Notes: generated by a model from the letters alone, not told the origin. A DNA stretch of 64,000 nt from Tetragonia tetragonoides (GCA_038025085.1 CM076152.1:30135501-30199500), one strand, 5' to 3'. Positions 38,810-51,667 are shown, counted from the stretch's first letter. Translations and numbers: made by a program.

Positions 38810-38920
38810 TTTGTATGCGATGCTGGACTAGAAAAGAGTCTGTATTCGCATGTTTTATTGAGGTGCGGAGTTGCTCAAAGTCTGTGGAGTAGATTGTTTG
38901 GTACTTTTGGGAAACTTGGG
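38810..38920 (+). mobile_element. LINE zf-RVT fragment
   Basis: The plus strand reads VCDAGLEKSLYSHVLLRCGV and AQSLWSRLFG, matching the Cys..Glu..His..Cys pattern and following Trp of the zinc-binding domain in plant LINE ORF2 (compare 7096-8085). Only this scrap is recognisable; ends were not found. Confidence 0.6.
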
Positions 38921-38957
38921 TTCATACGGCTACTGATGGTTCTTTTCTCCCAAGAAC

Positions 38958-40189
38958 CAAAGCAATTTGGTGTCAATGTTGTTGGACATAAGTAACATTC
39001 CTTATTTACCTGGGTGAACTGTGTTTTCAAAAGCTTCTTGTCGAACCGGCTTACCAATAATCAAATCTCCAATCAACTGGTAAAATACATCGCATCAACC
39101 TGGGAACATTAGCGTTTTTTTCCGCCATCTTTCTTAATTCTTTCTCTCATAGTCCTAGGTGGAAAGATATTTGTGTGTGGGCTTTTTTTTTTTTTTTTTT
39201 TTTGGTATCTCAACTAGTTTTCTATCCACGATCATTTTCTTCATTTTTAATAAGTATCAAATTATTTTTTTGATCTAGAGTATACGAGTGAGTATCAATT
39301 ATTAGTATATCTTATGTTAGTAGTTTATTTTATTAGTATTTAAATTAGTTTTAAGACTAGCTGAATAAAGGGGGCAAATTCTTAGATCCACTTATGGCTA
39401 CTTTAACTCTAAAGTAGGCTTTTTTTTTAGTGTAGGCCCTATAATCACATAGCCCAATAACCCCTAATCTATTTAGAGTGTAGCCACTAGTAGGCTGCTC
39501 TTGAGTGCATCCAAGAACTATTGACGAAAGAGATGATCCGAATATCCATTAAGAAATGTAGTACTTGTGGAGTAATAATTTTTATTATTCATATATAGAA
39601 GATTTGTGAATATTTTATATATAATCTGTTTATTGTGTTGTAGTTTTGTAATTGTGCATCCCTAATTTCCAAACTAAAGGATTATGACTTGTTGTACCAC
39701 CTTTGTACTAAACTAATAATCTCGTCAAAATTGAAGAAACAAACTTTGTGATGAGAGACTTGGGATTCTTAATTGAAAGTACAGAGTACAAAGTTACAAA
39801 CTACCATCCCACCAAAAAAAAAAAAAGTTACAAACTACCAAAAACTAATTTGGATTAATGTAATGACTTCCCTGTACATTTAAATAAATAAAACAATTGT
39901 TGGGAGGGGGAGGGGGTGTTGTCTCATCGCATACGTCAGGTACGCTGATCTTGTGGATTCATAGTGATGAGCTAAGAGCTGAGATATGTTGGCCATTGTT
40001 CTAACACACTCTTGTTCTAATTATAATTACAGAATTCTCACTTTTTAATTGCTTAGCTTGTTCATCAAGTTGTCGATTCAATATATTACAAGTTCTTAAT
40101 TTTCTTGACTAACAAGTTGGCTATTTAATATACAAATCTTGTTTGTACCCCCTTAATTAATCTATGCATGTATGTCCTTCAGCCATTCC
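38958..40189. other. intergenic upstream of the GST gene
   Basis: AT-rich DNA with a poly(T) run of 22 (39182-39203) and a poly(A) run near 39814. No gene is visible. Confidence 0.4.
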
Positions 40190-40199
40190 CTATATAATA
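40189..40199 (+). promoter_or_regulatory. TATA box of the GST gene
   Basis: CTATATAATA lies about 110 bp before the GST start codon, in a fitting position for a core promoter with a short leader. Confidence 0.6.
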
Positions 40200-40309
40200 C
40201 GAGTACGACGACTTAACTCACTTATCCATTACAAAAAACACGCGATTTTTTTGAGTAAGCGGAAAATTAATTTTGATTAAGAAAAAAAACACGCGATTTA
40301 GGATTAAGG

Positions 40310-41527
40310 ATGGCAGGAGTGAAAGTATTGGGGTCATGGCCAAGTCCATTTAGTAAAAGAGTAGAAATTGTGTTGAAAATGAAGGGAGTGGAACATGAGT
40401 TTATAGAGCAAGACTTGTTGCATAACAAGAAGAGTGAGGAGCTTCTTAAATACAACCCTGTCCACAAAAACGTCCCTGTGCTCCTTCATAATGGAAAACC
40501 AATGGCTGAATCTGCAGTGATCATGGAATACATTGATGAGACATGGAAGAGTGACCATGATGATGAGCCTCTCTTACCCAGAGATCCTTATGAAAGAGGT
40601 CAAGCTCGGTTTTGGACTAGCTTCATTGATGATAAGGTACGATATACTATTATTTTTATTTATTTTAGTGGTTATAATTGTTATTGTGCTTCAAAATGGT
40701 TCTAATTTTCTATTGAAATCAAATTCTTTTAATGATTCATTTTTATTTGCTTTAGGGCTAGCAACTGAATTTCGAAAAAACTTTGGTCACCACCTAAAAA
40801 AGTTATAATAAGTACTAACTGAAATTTTACTACTTTATAAATGTTAAGAGTTGGTATGACTAAATTTTCCTCATGAATAGATCAATAGTTTCGCAACGCG
40901 TAGAGGTATCGTTGTTGTTTTTTTTTTTTTTTTTTTTGTTGCAAAGAGGTATTGTTGTTTAAATGGCACCACATCAACAACCTCATAATTAATATGTGAA
41001 ACGTAGTGGCTTGGAGCTAGAGGGAGGGGAATAGCACATTTGGGTTTTTTAATATATTTATTTACTTAAACACAAAAACTCATATCATCGAGACGGCCTG
41101 TATAAAATCTGTAATAGTGATCTTAATGTAATTTGTGTTTTATGACATTTATCAGCTCACACCGGTGTTGCGAAATGCATTATTCGAACGAGGAGAAGTG
41201 AGTGAGAAGGGGATGGAAGAATCATACGAGCTCCTCAAAGTCCTTGAGAACTCAATCACTATGATCAAGGGAGAGAAAAAATTCTTTGGAGGCAACAATG
41301 TAGGATTTCTTGACATAGTCGCTATAACCATAATATTCGCAGTTCAGGCTGCACAAGAAGCTATCAATAAGGAGTTATTTGTAAGGCATGAGTTCCCTCA
41401 GCTTTCCACTTTTGTTGATGATGTCTTTGAATGCAACCTCATTCAAGAAAATATGCCTGAAAGGGAGAAACTAGCTGCCTTCTATCGTGAATTTCTTGAG
41501 GCAAAATTTGCAAATGCCCACAAATAA
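40310..41527 (+). CDS. glutathione S-transferase, tau class
   Basis: Conjugates glutathione to electrophiles and binds many ligands in the cytosol; often stress-induced. Exon 1 is 40310-40636 and exon 2 is 41156-41527; they join in phase 0 to 232 residues, near the usual 220-230. The thioredoxin-like domain starts [15 protein letters not shown], with Ser12 in SPF as catalytic serine, then [10 protein letters not shown] and [11 protein letters not shown] (Glu67-Ser68 bind glutathione). The helical domain follows in exon 2, with the tau-typical ...[16 protein letters not shown] single intron at this place is typical of tau GSTs. The C-terminus ends ..[12 protein letters not shown]. No lesion is seen. 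Confidence 0.95.
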
Positions 41528-41680
41528 CGCCCATGCGACCTTAAAGACCGTCTCATTATTTATCTTGTTATGCTAGTGTGTATGTGTCCTTTGAGTTGAT
41601 TTACAAATAAAGTTGTTTGTAATGGATTGGTAATAACATCTTCATATTTGTTGAACATATACATCAATCACAAAAATATC

Positions 41681-41850
41681 TACAAGACAGTTTTATCGTA
41701 ATTTTCAGTGACACGAGAGTCACTTTTCAGTAAAATAAGGATCACGGTTTATAATAAGTACCCTCTACATTTCTAAATATATGACTCATTTTTCTATTTT
41801 TTTTTTTGGTGAAACCCAATTTTCTATAAATTGGTCTCACGGAAGAGTTA
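41681..41850. repeat. MITE, TGAGAC-type family
   Basis: Contains GACACGAGAGTCACTTTTCA, then AAGTACCCTCTACATTTCTA and GGTCTCACGG. Shares motif order with the copy at 56128-56257. Confidence 0.6.
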
Positions 41851-42060
41851 GTCTTATTTTAAACTTTGCCATTAATATCCACTATTTTCATGGAAGTCAA
41901 TTTTATCCACTACTTTCTTGGAAGTCATTATCCAATACTTTTATAAGACATCTTTAATTGAAAGTTTGCTCCAATGATATAAAAAAAAAATTAAGGCCTT
42001 AGTTTTATACTTTTATTACTTCACGATGGAAGGTGGGGACTTGACTCAATATAAGAATAA

Positions 42061-42215
42061 TTCTTGTGTGAGGTAAATTTATAATAAAATGAGAGTCATT
42101 ATTTAGAAAAGTAGCAATCACCTATCATAAACGACAATACGATGACCTTTTTTTTTAATTACTAAAAGTGACTTTTGATTTACTAAAAAATATGATAAGA
42201 CCATTTTATACAAGT
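42061..42215. repeat. MITE, TGAGAC-type family, diverged
   Basis: Starts CTTGTGTGAGG and ends GACCATTTTATACAAG, with the internal GAGAGTCATTATTTAGAAA motif. More diverged than the other copies. Confidence 0.5.
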
Positions 42216-42335
42216 TTTCGTCATTAAATAAAATCATCCATTAACCAAAAATAAAGAAATCAATCTTCATCAATAAACTTTTTATTCAAAGGTCACCATC
42301 GTATATGTACATCACTTTAATCACAAACTCATATA

Positions 42336-42457
42336 ACACAGTTTTACTGTAAGACAATGATAGCATTTTGAAAAAATAATATTACTTATATACTAAACAT
42401 TTTAACTAAAAGTGTTACTTTGAAATGTTTTACTGTGAGATGGTCTTATACAACACC
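42336..42457. repeat. MITE, TGAGAC-type family, short copy
   Basis: Starts ACAGTTTTACTGTAAGACAA and ends GTGAGATGGTCTTATACAAC; the two ends are partly inverted repeats of each other. Confidence 0.5.
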
Positions 42458-43051
42458 TTTTGGCGCTCTATAGAATATCAAAACAAAAAATGAAACAAAA
42501 GTTATGGTATACAGATCAATTACAGACTAGGCTGAGGCTTGTATATAATTTAAATTAGTATTGTAACTATCGGCTTCTAGAAACTATATACTGGTTATTT
42601 GATGGTGCTATATACGTTGACGGAATCAGTGCTTGCGCTGATTGTTCAATTTTAATGTTAAACACGAGAGTCCAAACATAGCGGAATGTGACTCGGACAC
42701 TTAGTTCCACCTTCCTTTTGATGAGGCAAGAAAAAGAATTACAGTAGAATAAAAAAAAGGCTGGGGGTTACTTTATTGCAATCACATGGTTGTCTCACGG
42801 GATATGCAGGTGACTCTCTCTCTCTCTTTAGTCCCCAGTCTTCAGTCTTTCACCCCCACTCCAGCCCATAAATGCTCAGATTAGTTAAATAATTAAGTCT
42901 CCAGTATCACGCCATAATATTAATCTTCGAATTAGTAGGCAAAACCATAGGAGAATGTGTACTTTTAGTCAGCTTCCATTATAATTGGACCTCTTTTTCT
43001 TACCGCTATTTTTTCCCTCATCTAACTACATACCTTGAGCCCCAACATCCT

Positions 43052-43110
43052 CATTAACTCTCTCTCCTCTCTCGCTCTCTCTCCTCTCTCGCTCTCTCTC
43101 TCTCCTCAAG
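43052..43110. repeat. CT-rich microsatellite in a leader
   Basis: Repeats of CTCTCTCCTCTCTCGCT upstream of the gene at 43220; CT tracts of this kind are common in plant 5' untranslated regions. Confidence 0.7.
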
Positions 43111-43219
43111 CACCCCCACTTCCCTTCCTGCAAAAGTGACCACTCTCCTCTCTACTCAAATACTCCTCAATCTCACTCCTTCACCTTCACACCTACAAAA
43201 AAAAGTTCCAAAATCAACC

Positions 43220-43855
43220 ATGTCAAACAAAACCCCTGTGTTTTCCATGCTTGAACCTCAACATTTCAGTGATTATGGCTTCGATCCTCAATTCGACTAC
43301 TTCCAGGTAAATATATTATATATCGGCCCGTTAAGATTGAGGTACTGGGTACATTAGGTCGACGATTTAATTTGAAACTTATTGATGATTTTGAAATTTC
43401 AGGTATTGGAAGAAGCAAGGAAGCACAAAAGAGAAACAACAAGATCAATAGATGCACTTCATTTCAAGCTCCAAAAGCCCATTTCAAAAGACGACATAAA
43501 AAAGGGGTCAAAAAACTCAAAGAAGAGACGCTGGTGGTGGAAAAACGCTGTTATTTTCTTCAAATCCAAATGGGCCGCTCACCACCAAAGGCCCAGCCCA
43601 TTAGACTACCCTCACCACCGTGAAAAGCCTGTTGGTGGGTCCATCTCAGGCCCAATTTATATCACCGAGAGCTTAAGTGGGTCCACGACACCTTACCGGA
43701 CCACTACCCGCCCGTCGTCAGGCCCATTAGCGGGGACGTTAACGCCGTCACGAAAGGGTGATTTGGAGATTCCTTATATTAGTCTTAAGGATCTTAATAT
43801 GGACCAGCAGCATGGGATTACTGCCCCTCCCATGCCTATTTATTTAGTCACTTGA
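43220..43855 (+). CDS. conserved plant protein of unknown function, 179 residues
   Basis: Exon 1 (43220-43306) and exon 2 (43403-43855) join in frame. I recognise it as a conserved plant family without known role. It has an N-terminal segment FDPQFDYFQVLEEARKHKRE, the phrase LHFKLQKPISKDD, a basic patch KKRRWWWKN, a segment SGPIYITESLSGSTTPYRTT, then PSSGPLAGTLTPSRKGDLEI and the end MPIYLVT. There is no signal peptide or membrane segment; the basic patch could direct it to the nucleus. The exact ends of these blocks suggest strong constraint. The start at 43220 is preferred over an upstream ATG at 43136 because it begins the conserved part. The frame is intact. Confidence 0.85.
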
Positions 43856-44687
43856 TCAAAAAAAGTGACATAACCAATTTTCCCTTTTTTCAAAAAAAGA
43901 AAAGGAAAATAGTTTTTTATTTTTTTTGGGTTTTTTTTTTAAGTGGAGGGGATTAATTAGGTTTAATTCTAAAATATTGGTCTGTTTTAAGGTTTGTCTT
44001 TTTTGTGGTGAGGAGTTTGGTTAACTTTTCCACATTTGCAAATTTTTTGCATAAAAATACCCTTTATGCAAAATTTGCCCTTTTTTTTAGTTTTGACTTA
44101 TGAAGATTAAAGATAGTTTTTTGTAACTTTATCTTCTTTTTTTTAAAATTGATCTAAAATATAGTCCATATTTTTGTTATTGGGTACTTTGACACTTTTT
44201 AGAAGCTTTTTTTTTTTTTTTAATGTTCCTTTTGGTTGCATTGTGTGCACAAAGAAGAGCTTTAATTTGTGCAAAAGGTCTCTTTAAGTTTAGTGCGTTT
44301 TTTTCCTTTTTTTTCTAGGGAGGGGCATTTTTGTAACTTTACCTACACGCTCCTCTCAGTGACTTTTTTGACTGAGAGGGTGATGTCCCCAAGGCGGTGA
44401 CCTGCATTTAAGAAGCGGAAAATGCGACGTCGTATTACTCACGCCCGGCATGCTGCACGTTGTGTGATTCGTTTTTTTTTCTTTTTCTTTTTCTTTTTTA
44501 AATGTCTTATTGTACTGATAAAAAAAAAATGTCTTATTGTAATTGTAATATGTAAGGATCTTGGACTTTTGTTGTTCAACAGCTTCTATTAATCCAACTG
44601 CAAGATCCAATTGTGTTGCATCTTGTATTTTTGCTGTTCAACAAATCAACAGCTTCTGTCAATCTAACTGCAAGATCTCACGCATGC

Positions 44688-44691
<4 letters not shown>

Positions 44692-44723
<32 letters not shown>
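44692..44723. repeat. (TA)n microsatellite
   Basis: About 16 uninterrupted TA units. Confidence 0.9.
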
Positions 44724-44726
<3 letters not shown>

Positions 44727-45013
44727 AAATTAAGTTTTCACCAAACATTGAATAAGTAATAAATAGCCATAAATGCATGAGTGACTAAAAAGAAACTAAG
44801 AATAATTTTATTTTATTTTAATAAGAAATAGTAACATAAGTATTATATTTGTTATCCTAAAAAAATTATAAATTCACTAAAAATGTAATTTCTTTGTTAA
44901 ATATGATTTTTTTTATAAAAAGATTATTATTATTTTTTGCTACTCCTATTATTCAACTTTATATATTGATATAATTAATTTTTTTATTTATCATATTTCA
45001 TGATAAATAAAAA

Positions 45014-45042
45014 CTCATGCATCACACGGGCATGAAATTTAG
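45014..45042 (+). mobile_element. degenerate Helitron-like 3' terminus
   Basis: CATGCATCACACGGGCATGA resembles the hairpin and spacer of the Helitron at 27688-28727 and is followed by TTAG before a T, so the canonical CTAG has one change. A 5' end was not found. Confidence 0.3.
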
Positions 45043-45486
45043 TCTATTTCTTAATTCTTTAGCAGTACTATTGTAATTAATGGTGGTAATTATGATAAAC
45101 AACCTATTATGTCCTTCGTAAATTGTTCATTTATTTATCCAGAGAAGTGACTCACCGTCTCTTAACATGCATTTTGGAATTGCAAGGGGTAGGTTCGACA
45201 TTGCGTTTTCGAAATGGCAATGTTACGGTCATGCCGTAAAACAGTATTCTCAAATAATTTATGCTATATATGGGATATAAAAGAGTTAAAGCTTTTTAAT
45301 AGTAGACCTCACAACAAGATATTTTCCTAATTTGTTGTAAGCTAAGAAACAACATTTTGGTGCTTATGGGCCCATGTTTTTAGGCTTAAGTTGTTATTCA
45401 ACTCAAAGTAACAGTTAATATAATTTGGGCTAATCCACGTACGTGTCAACGGTAATTTCTTGGTACTCTACTCTCATAGTTTCAAT

Positions 45487-46360
45487 TAGGGCTGCACATC
45501 TTCCGGGCCGAACCGATTTTTTTTCCCGAACCGAACCGGTCAAAACTGATTGCAAGGTTTCCGGTTCGGTCGCCGGTTCGTGTTTTATGCTCGACCGGTC
45601 ATTCGATTTTTTCCGGTCAAAAATTGGTGGTCACCGGTTATGACCGGATCGAACCGGAAGAATTACTTTATTTATTTTTTTTTTTGAAAAAGTTAATATT
45701 TGCCTAGTTGCCCTACGGTTCTAATTTTCCCAAAGGCCAAAGTAATGCTGCTTCTCCATTCTCTCTCTCTCTCTCTCTCACCAAAACATTGGTCCATAGT
45801 CACCACCACCACCACCCACCATCGCTTCTCGTCGATGTTGCCGGCGGCCCTTCCTCCACCATCTCCAACCGCTGCCAGCGCTCCACCAAATATGTCATAC
45901 GCGAGTCCCCCCTCTCTCTCTATCTACTGTGTGTTGTATCTTTCTATCTTTCATAATTCTTCTTTTTCATAGAATTAAAATTCGATTTGATTAATTATTT
46001 GTATGGTTTTGATTTGATTAATTATTTCTATAGTTTTGATTTGATTAATTATATCGTTTAAAGTTTGAGAGCATGACATAGTTGACATGGGCAAGTGTTG
46101 AGTCTGTTGACACTTGACAACTAGCATCAGTGTGCAGCAACAAGCGGCTAAGCGCCCAGTAGGTGTGATAAAAAACTTCAAACAAAAAAGAATTTAAATA
46201 AAAGTGGCAACCGGTCATGGTCGGTTAGAACCGGTTCTAAACCGAACCGGGCTGTTCGGTTTGGTTAATTAACCGACTCTAACCGGTTAGGACACCGGTT
46301 CTCATTTTCTGGAATTCCGGTTTCCGGTTCGACCCGATTTTAAACCGATGTGCAGCCCTA
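45487..46360. mobile_element. non-autonomous hAT element, 874 bp
   Basis: Ends TAGGGCTGCACATC and, inverted, TAGGGCTGCACATCGG are nearly identical, and a perfect eight-base duplication GTTTCAAT flanks the element (45479-45486 and 46361-46368). Subterminal DNA repeats ACCGGTT and CGAACCGG. The interior has a CT-rich tract, a CAC-rich block (45800-45890) and three tandem copies of TTTTGATTTGATTAATTAT (45965-46060). No transposase is present. Confidence 0.92.
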
Positions 46361-48083
46361 GTTTCAATAGGCTATTTTTTTTATGAAAAATGAGCTTAAA
46401 TTGTTTTGATCTTATCTCGATATTTTAAGAGGAGAGTATCTATCTATGTATTTTCATATGTATCCAAGAAGCATTGAGTCAACCCTGAGATCAAAGACAT
46501 TTAAGCACCGTACGTTACCTAGCTAAAAAAGGAGGGAAAGTCACATTAAATAAAAATTGGTAGTTGGCACAAGTGTACCTACTCAAGTACTCATATAGGT
46601 TGTTGATAGTTAAATGCTTCCTTAAAAGGGGTTGTATTGGTGTGTTGATTTTAGATTGGATTTGATACACTTCGTGCCTTAAAGACTACTATAGTAATTT
46701 CATTAGTGATCTTTAAGATAAAGTACTTTTGGGACCCTTTTCTTATGTGACTAAAAGGCCAGAAAGAAAAAGTAATGTTGGTTGATAACCTTTACTACTC
46801 ATTGGCAATTGGTGTTAGTTTTGAATGCATAAGTGCATAACTTCGGCTTTTCTTTTGATTTTGGGTATGAACATTTTCACTTGCTGACTAATTGATTCAG
46901 TTTATTTTAGTGGAGTTTACTTCAGTTAAGTGATCGACTTTTTCTCTCAATACTTACTACTGTATTTAGTTTATAAAGTGATCAACTTTTTCTCTCACAA
47001 ATTACTATTCAGTTCAGTAAGATTTAATTTACTTTAATTATAAAGAACACATCCGGGTTAATTTTTCAGATAAGGAATAAATCAATCAAGTATAGGCAAC
47101 ACTTTCCAGATTTACAATTTTGTGGAAACAATGATCATATATTCAGAACTAACCAACTCACGGTCCCACGGGCCACGCCCCACATGGTTTGGTGAGTGGC
47201 AAGCAATGCAAGTAAGTAACGGTGCGTACAAGACATGTAATGCAATCTTCAATACTACGTACATACGTCCGTGTAAATGCAATTTTTAATACGTTTGTGA
47301 TGCATTTGATTGGATTCATTCCAAATTTGGTTATTGCGTTGGATCTATCATTATAAGTGCAAGAGCTAAGAGAGAGAGACAGAACATGAGAGAGATGATG
47401 GTCAAGTCAGGTGCTGGGTCAGGAGAGAGAGAGTGGTGGTTGAGTTTAAACGTCTCATAATTTGAATAAATGGGGTCGAAAGTTGATGCCCCAGTTGTGG
47501 GAGGAAACGTACAAGGACGATTAGATTTGAAGGATTAGGATCGCACAATGGTCCAAAACAAGGAACGGCGGTTCTTGACAAATATTTTATGTATTGTTTT
47601 TTTCATTTTAGATATACTAATTCCTTTTGATGCACAAACCTTTAGTAAATCGTAGTAAAAAATCGTAGTAAAAAAAAAGTAGAAACTTTTTAATGAATCG
47701 TAGTTAAAAAAAAATGCAGAATTTATATTGTACTCTATGATTATCGGATTTTTTAAAATTGTCACTTTAAGAGTTTCATCTAGATATTATTGTAACCGAT
47801 TCTCGATAACTAATTATAGTGAGAGTGTGTTCTTTTTTAATGGGTTGAAGTAAATTGAATGTAACTGAACTCAATTGAGTAATAATATGTGTAACAAAAA
47901 GGAGGTCAAGAATTGAATTGAACTCGATATTGAGTAAGTTAAGTAGACAAAAACACACGTACACCCTAAATCAATATCATCAGGCAGAAATATACTAAGA
48001 GACTCTTTTATACAGATAGGTGTTGTTCCAAATGTTTTTATCCAACTTGTTAGCCAGGATACATATACAACTAACTACCTAAC

Positions 48084-48586
48084 TAAGGTTTTGTTTGATT
48101 GAGTTGAAAATTATTTTCAGTGTAAAATGTATAGTCGTTCACATTTTTCGTTGTTTGGTTACAATGAAACACAAATTTCTTAACTTTTTTTCTCTAAAAT
48201 ATAGAATCCGCTAACATAATTGCGTAGATCTCGGGAAAGTAAGGTGAATTAAAAAAATCACCTCAAACACATATCAGAGTAAAAAAATTTACTTATTTTG
48301 AAGAAAAAAACAATATTGAGAAAGTGGCCCGAAAGTTTGACCGAGGCCAGTCAATTAGTCAGGTGCGAATTTGATTTTATGACCCGAAGTCCCGTCAACT
48401 AAACTCGATGACCAAATCCACTATTAATGCTCCGGGGATATATTGTCCCACCAACGGAAAACTGTTTTTCCTTCTTTTTGATTTTCTCCCTAGAAACCAA
48501 TTTCGTTCTCATGGTAAACCAAACAACGAAAAATCGAAAAATTGTTTTCTAGAAAAACTATTTCACCCCAACCAAATAAAGCCTTA
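48084..48586. mobile_element. TIR element or foldback MITE, 503 bp
   Basis: The left end TAAGGTTTTGTTTGATTGAG and the inverted right end TAAGGCTTTATTTGGTTGGG are similar, and the similarity goes on inward for about 30 bp (AAAATTATTTTC against AAATAGTTTTTC). No protein. The target duplication is unclear, so the superfamily (PIF/Harbinger-like by its end) is a guess. Confidence 0.55.
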
Positions 48587-50789
48587 AATGATCATCACGA
48601 CTCAACCCTATGTACATTTTGTACAACTAACCCTTTATTCCCCTTTTTTTTTTTTTTTGGAGGTGACCCTTTATTCCCATTCTTAATTGATACAAGCTAT
48701 TACATTCCCAACTTGTGAATTGACCTCTCGACCAATATGTTAATCAAGGTTCTAGAGAGACCGATACCATTTTAACAATCGAAACAATTCTTTGCTTTTG
48801 CATTTTAGATTCGAGTTGGAAGTTCTTAAGACGAGATAAAGGCTCATCCATAGAGAGAGCGGGGGTATGCTTGGCTACAGCCTACATCTATGTGCGTATC
48901 CATGTAGATGCTCACATACCGAATTTGGTCGGGGTTACAGACTTACAGTTCAATCCTCTTTCCAAGAATTCTGGACTATAAGTGTTTGCTTTCACTCGCT
49001 AAGAGTATCCAGCTGAGTACCCTCAAGAGTAGTGAGACCCATTGGAACTTTTATAATGTTTTGTTTTAATTTCTTAGACCAGGTAGAGTTTGAAAATTTC
49101 ACATGTAAAATTCATTCTGTTAATAGTTAACTGTACCGAAAGTATGGCAAATTGATATATTCAGTATGGCACTATTCGGAAAAAGTTAAACCGAACTTTT
49201 TAATTATCGTATTGAAATGTATTTTCAGTAAGGTTAACTTACTGTGAACAATTCTAATTTCAAGTATTGCCTTTAATTAAGTACTTTTTGAGCGTGTTTT
49301 CAAACAAAAAAAAAAAAATTGAGCGTTGAGGCAGTGTTTAGCATCTGGGAGCCATGGAGGATGGGCTTAGGTATTGCATTACGATGGACTAGAGAGAGCA
49401 TACACATCGCTCGTAAGTAGACCCATAACGATGCAAAGTTAAGCCCAAAAGTTTGACTAAGGCTGGAAAATATGTGGCCAATAAGCAGGCCGTTCACCCA
49501 TGGTTCATCAGTATTCCATAGGTAAGGCGCACATGACCTTAAGGATAGCCGGATAGGCCCACATGTTGCCCAAACATTGATTTATTAGTAGGCCTAATAA
49601 GGCCATACAAGTCGGAGAATGCTTTATATATTCAACGGGTAGGCTATCCGGATAATATGGACAAACAAAATAAGTTTGTGCATTAGAACTCAAACAATTA
49701 TTTTCAACTTTAAAAGTGAAATCAAAATCTGTCCAATTACCATTTTACACATCATATAGCTAAACTATTCAGTGGATAAACAAATATTTCTCGACACAAG
49801 TTCATTTAACCTTGTACATCATCAGAAGTAGGTGACAAATTATTAAATTCACCCTTATGTTTGCAAGCTTTCATGTTTTGGAGTCTGGATTTGGCTTTTT
49901 AAGATCAAAATATGTAAATTTCGACCACTGATAAAAGAAAATCTATTATCGAATTCATTTTGTAATAAAATTTTTGAATTTTTATAAATATAGAATTAAA
50001 ATTATACATGGTCAAAGTAATCTCTTTGAAACTGTGAAAAATCAATTGAAAAGAAGAAAAAGGAACGAAAGTGAGTAGTACTTTCTAGCTAGAGGGTTGG
50101 AAATTGGAATAGATGTCCATTTCATGCAAGCTGCAATTATCGTGGATCTTCTGCATTTTCTTTCCCTTCCTTGTGAAAAAAAGGAAAAATGTGTGTTTTT
50201 TTTTATTTAATATTGAACTATAAATATAATAATATAAATTATCAAATTTTATATATATGATCATTTAATTTGTCCCCTCAAAAAACTATTGTATACAATA
50301 TTAACAATAACAATGCAATATTAACATTTATTAAAGATGTGTGTTCTGAACCAAGTACCCAACCTGTCCTTCATATACAGTTTCATGGGAAGTCTTTTTG
50401 ACCCATCTCTTTTAAGTATTTTTTTTTTTGAAAAACGTTGGTATTAAGTTAGTCAGGTTCAATACTAGATTTTTTAGTTTTCGACTTTTCATGGTGTTCT
50501 TTGTTTTAATTATATAGGTTTATTATATTTTTATAAGTTTTACGTGAACTATTTATTAGATGACATTGATAATGATCGACTATCACAAGATATATACTCT
50601 CTATACTTTTCAGAATTTTCTTTTTTGGGAAATGCAAGGAGAATAGGAAAAGTTAGGAACACATTTTCTCGAAACTAGCTCCCAACGTATCACAAATAAG
50701 TTCATGAGTATTTTGTGCATTGTACTGCTTGCACACCAATTATAAATTAATACTATCCATGAAATTATTGTATATTATTTGTTTTTGTT

Positions 50790-51180
50790 TTTTTTTTTGG
50801 TTTTTGAGGGGAAAATTAGGAATTGCATTAATAATAGGCCATACGGCATCTACAAACGATATCAAATTCAACAATAAACGGATCTAAAACATCAGAAAAT
50901 ATTCTAATAGAAAGAATATCAAGCACTTGAGATTTGACAATTCCGAACGGCTTCCTTTTTATCGCTATTTTTCATATCACAGCCTCTTTGCGGAAGACCC
51001 TGCCATAGCCTTGATGAATGCACCACTCTGATATTATAGACTGCCTCTTGAAGAATAAGATTCGCAGTATACTCGTACAAACGAACCGAAGTCGCAGACT
51101 ATCAACTTCACGTTCTACCTTCAATTCCGAACCATTAAGATAGAGACTGAGATGTCCTGTAGCCAAGAAGAAAAACCTCT
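50790..51180 (-). mobile_element. possible retro-insert with A-rich tail on the minus strand
   Basis: Read on the minus strand, the segment ends CCAAAAACCAAAAAAAAAAA and similar A-rich DNA. Upstream is a moderately complex 64-codon open frame I do not recognise. This is consistent with a retrotransposed sequence but no target duplication was found. Confidence 0.3.
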
Positions 51181-51248
51181 AAGGAGAGGACACCCCACCG
51201 AACTCCATAAACCAGAAACTAGCAAAGATCCCTCCAAAGATGAAGAGA

Positions 51249-51360
51249 TAATCCTCACAAAAAGGAGTCAAAATTAACCTCACAAAAGGAGTCAAATTTA
51301 CCTCACAATTGATTTGATCGAAATCTCACCAAAAGGAGCGATTAAAACCTCACAATGGAG
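51249..51360. repeat. short degenerate repeats of CCTCACAA(A)AGGAG
   Basis: Four to five imperfect copies of CCTCACAAAAAGGAGTCAAA and variants. Confidence 0.6.
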
Positions 51361-51667
51361 TGAATTTTATTGATCTACTCAAACAAAAACCTAAATAACA
51401 ATGGAAGAAAGGAAAAAACAACTAGAAAGAGGGGCTTATCGCTGGTAGATGACCAACGACAACTCCAATTTTATACCCTATCGAATTTTAAGGTATTGAG
51501 ATAGAAAAGGAGGCTAGGGTGTTTTTTGAGAGTCTCCTTTCTGTTTCTTCATTTACTATTTATGTATATTATTTGTTAATTTATCCTTAACAATATCGTT
51601 TGTGCATTTTAAATTTTTGCTAAGTTTTTAATCACTATTTTGACAAGGATAATTCAATAAACAGCTT

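Larger units (their letters stand above)
41528..43219. other. intergenic with three MITE copies
   Basis: Three members of the TGAGAC-type MITE family lie here (41681-41850, 42061-42215, 42336-42457). Upstream of 43220 the DNA is strongly CT-rich (43060-43110), probably the leader of the next gene. Confidence 0.5.
43856..45486. other. intergenic, AT-rich, with repeats
   Basis: Holds many T tracts, a perfect small hairpin CTCTCAGT/ACTGAGAG (about 44354-44379), a local duplication of about 65 bp (44565-44676, GTTCAACA..CAACTGCAAGATC), a (TA)n tract and a Helitron-like end. No gene is visible. Confidence 0.45.
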
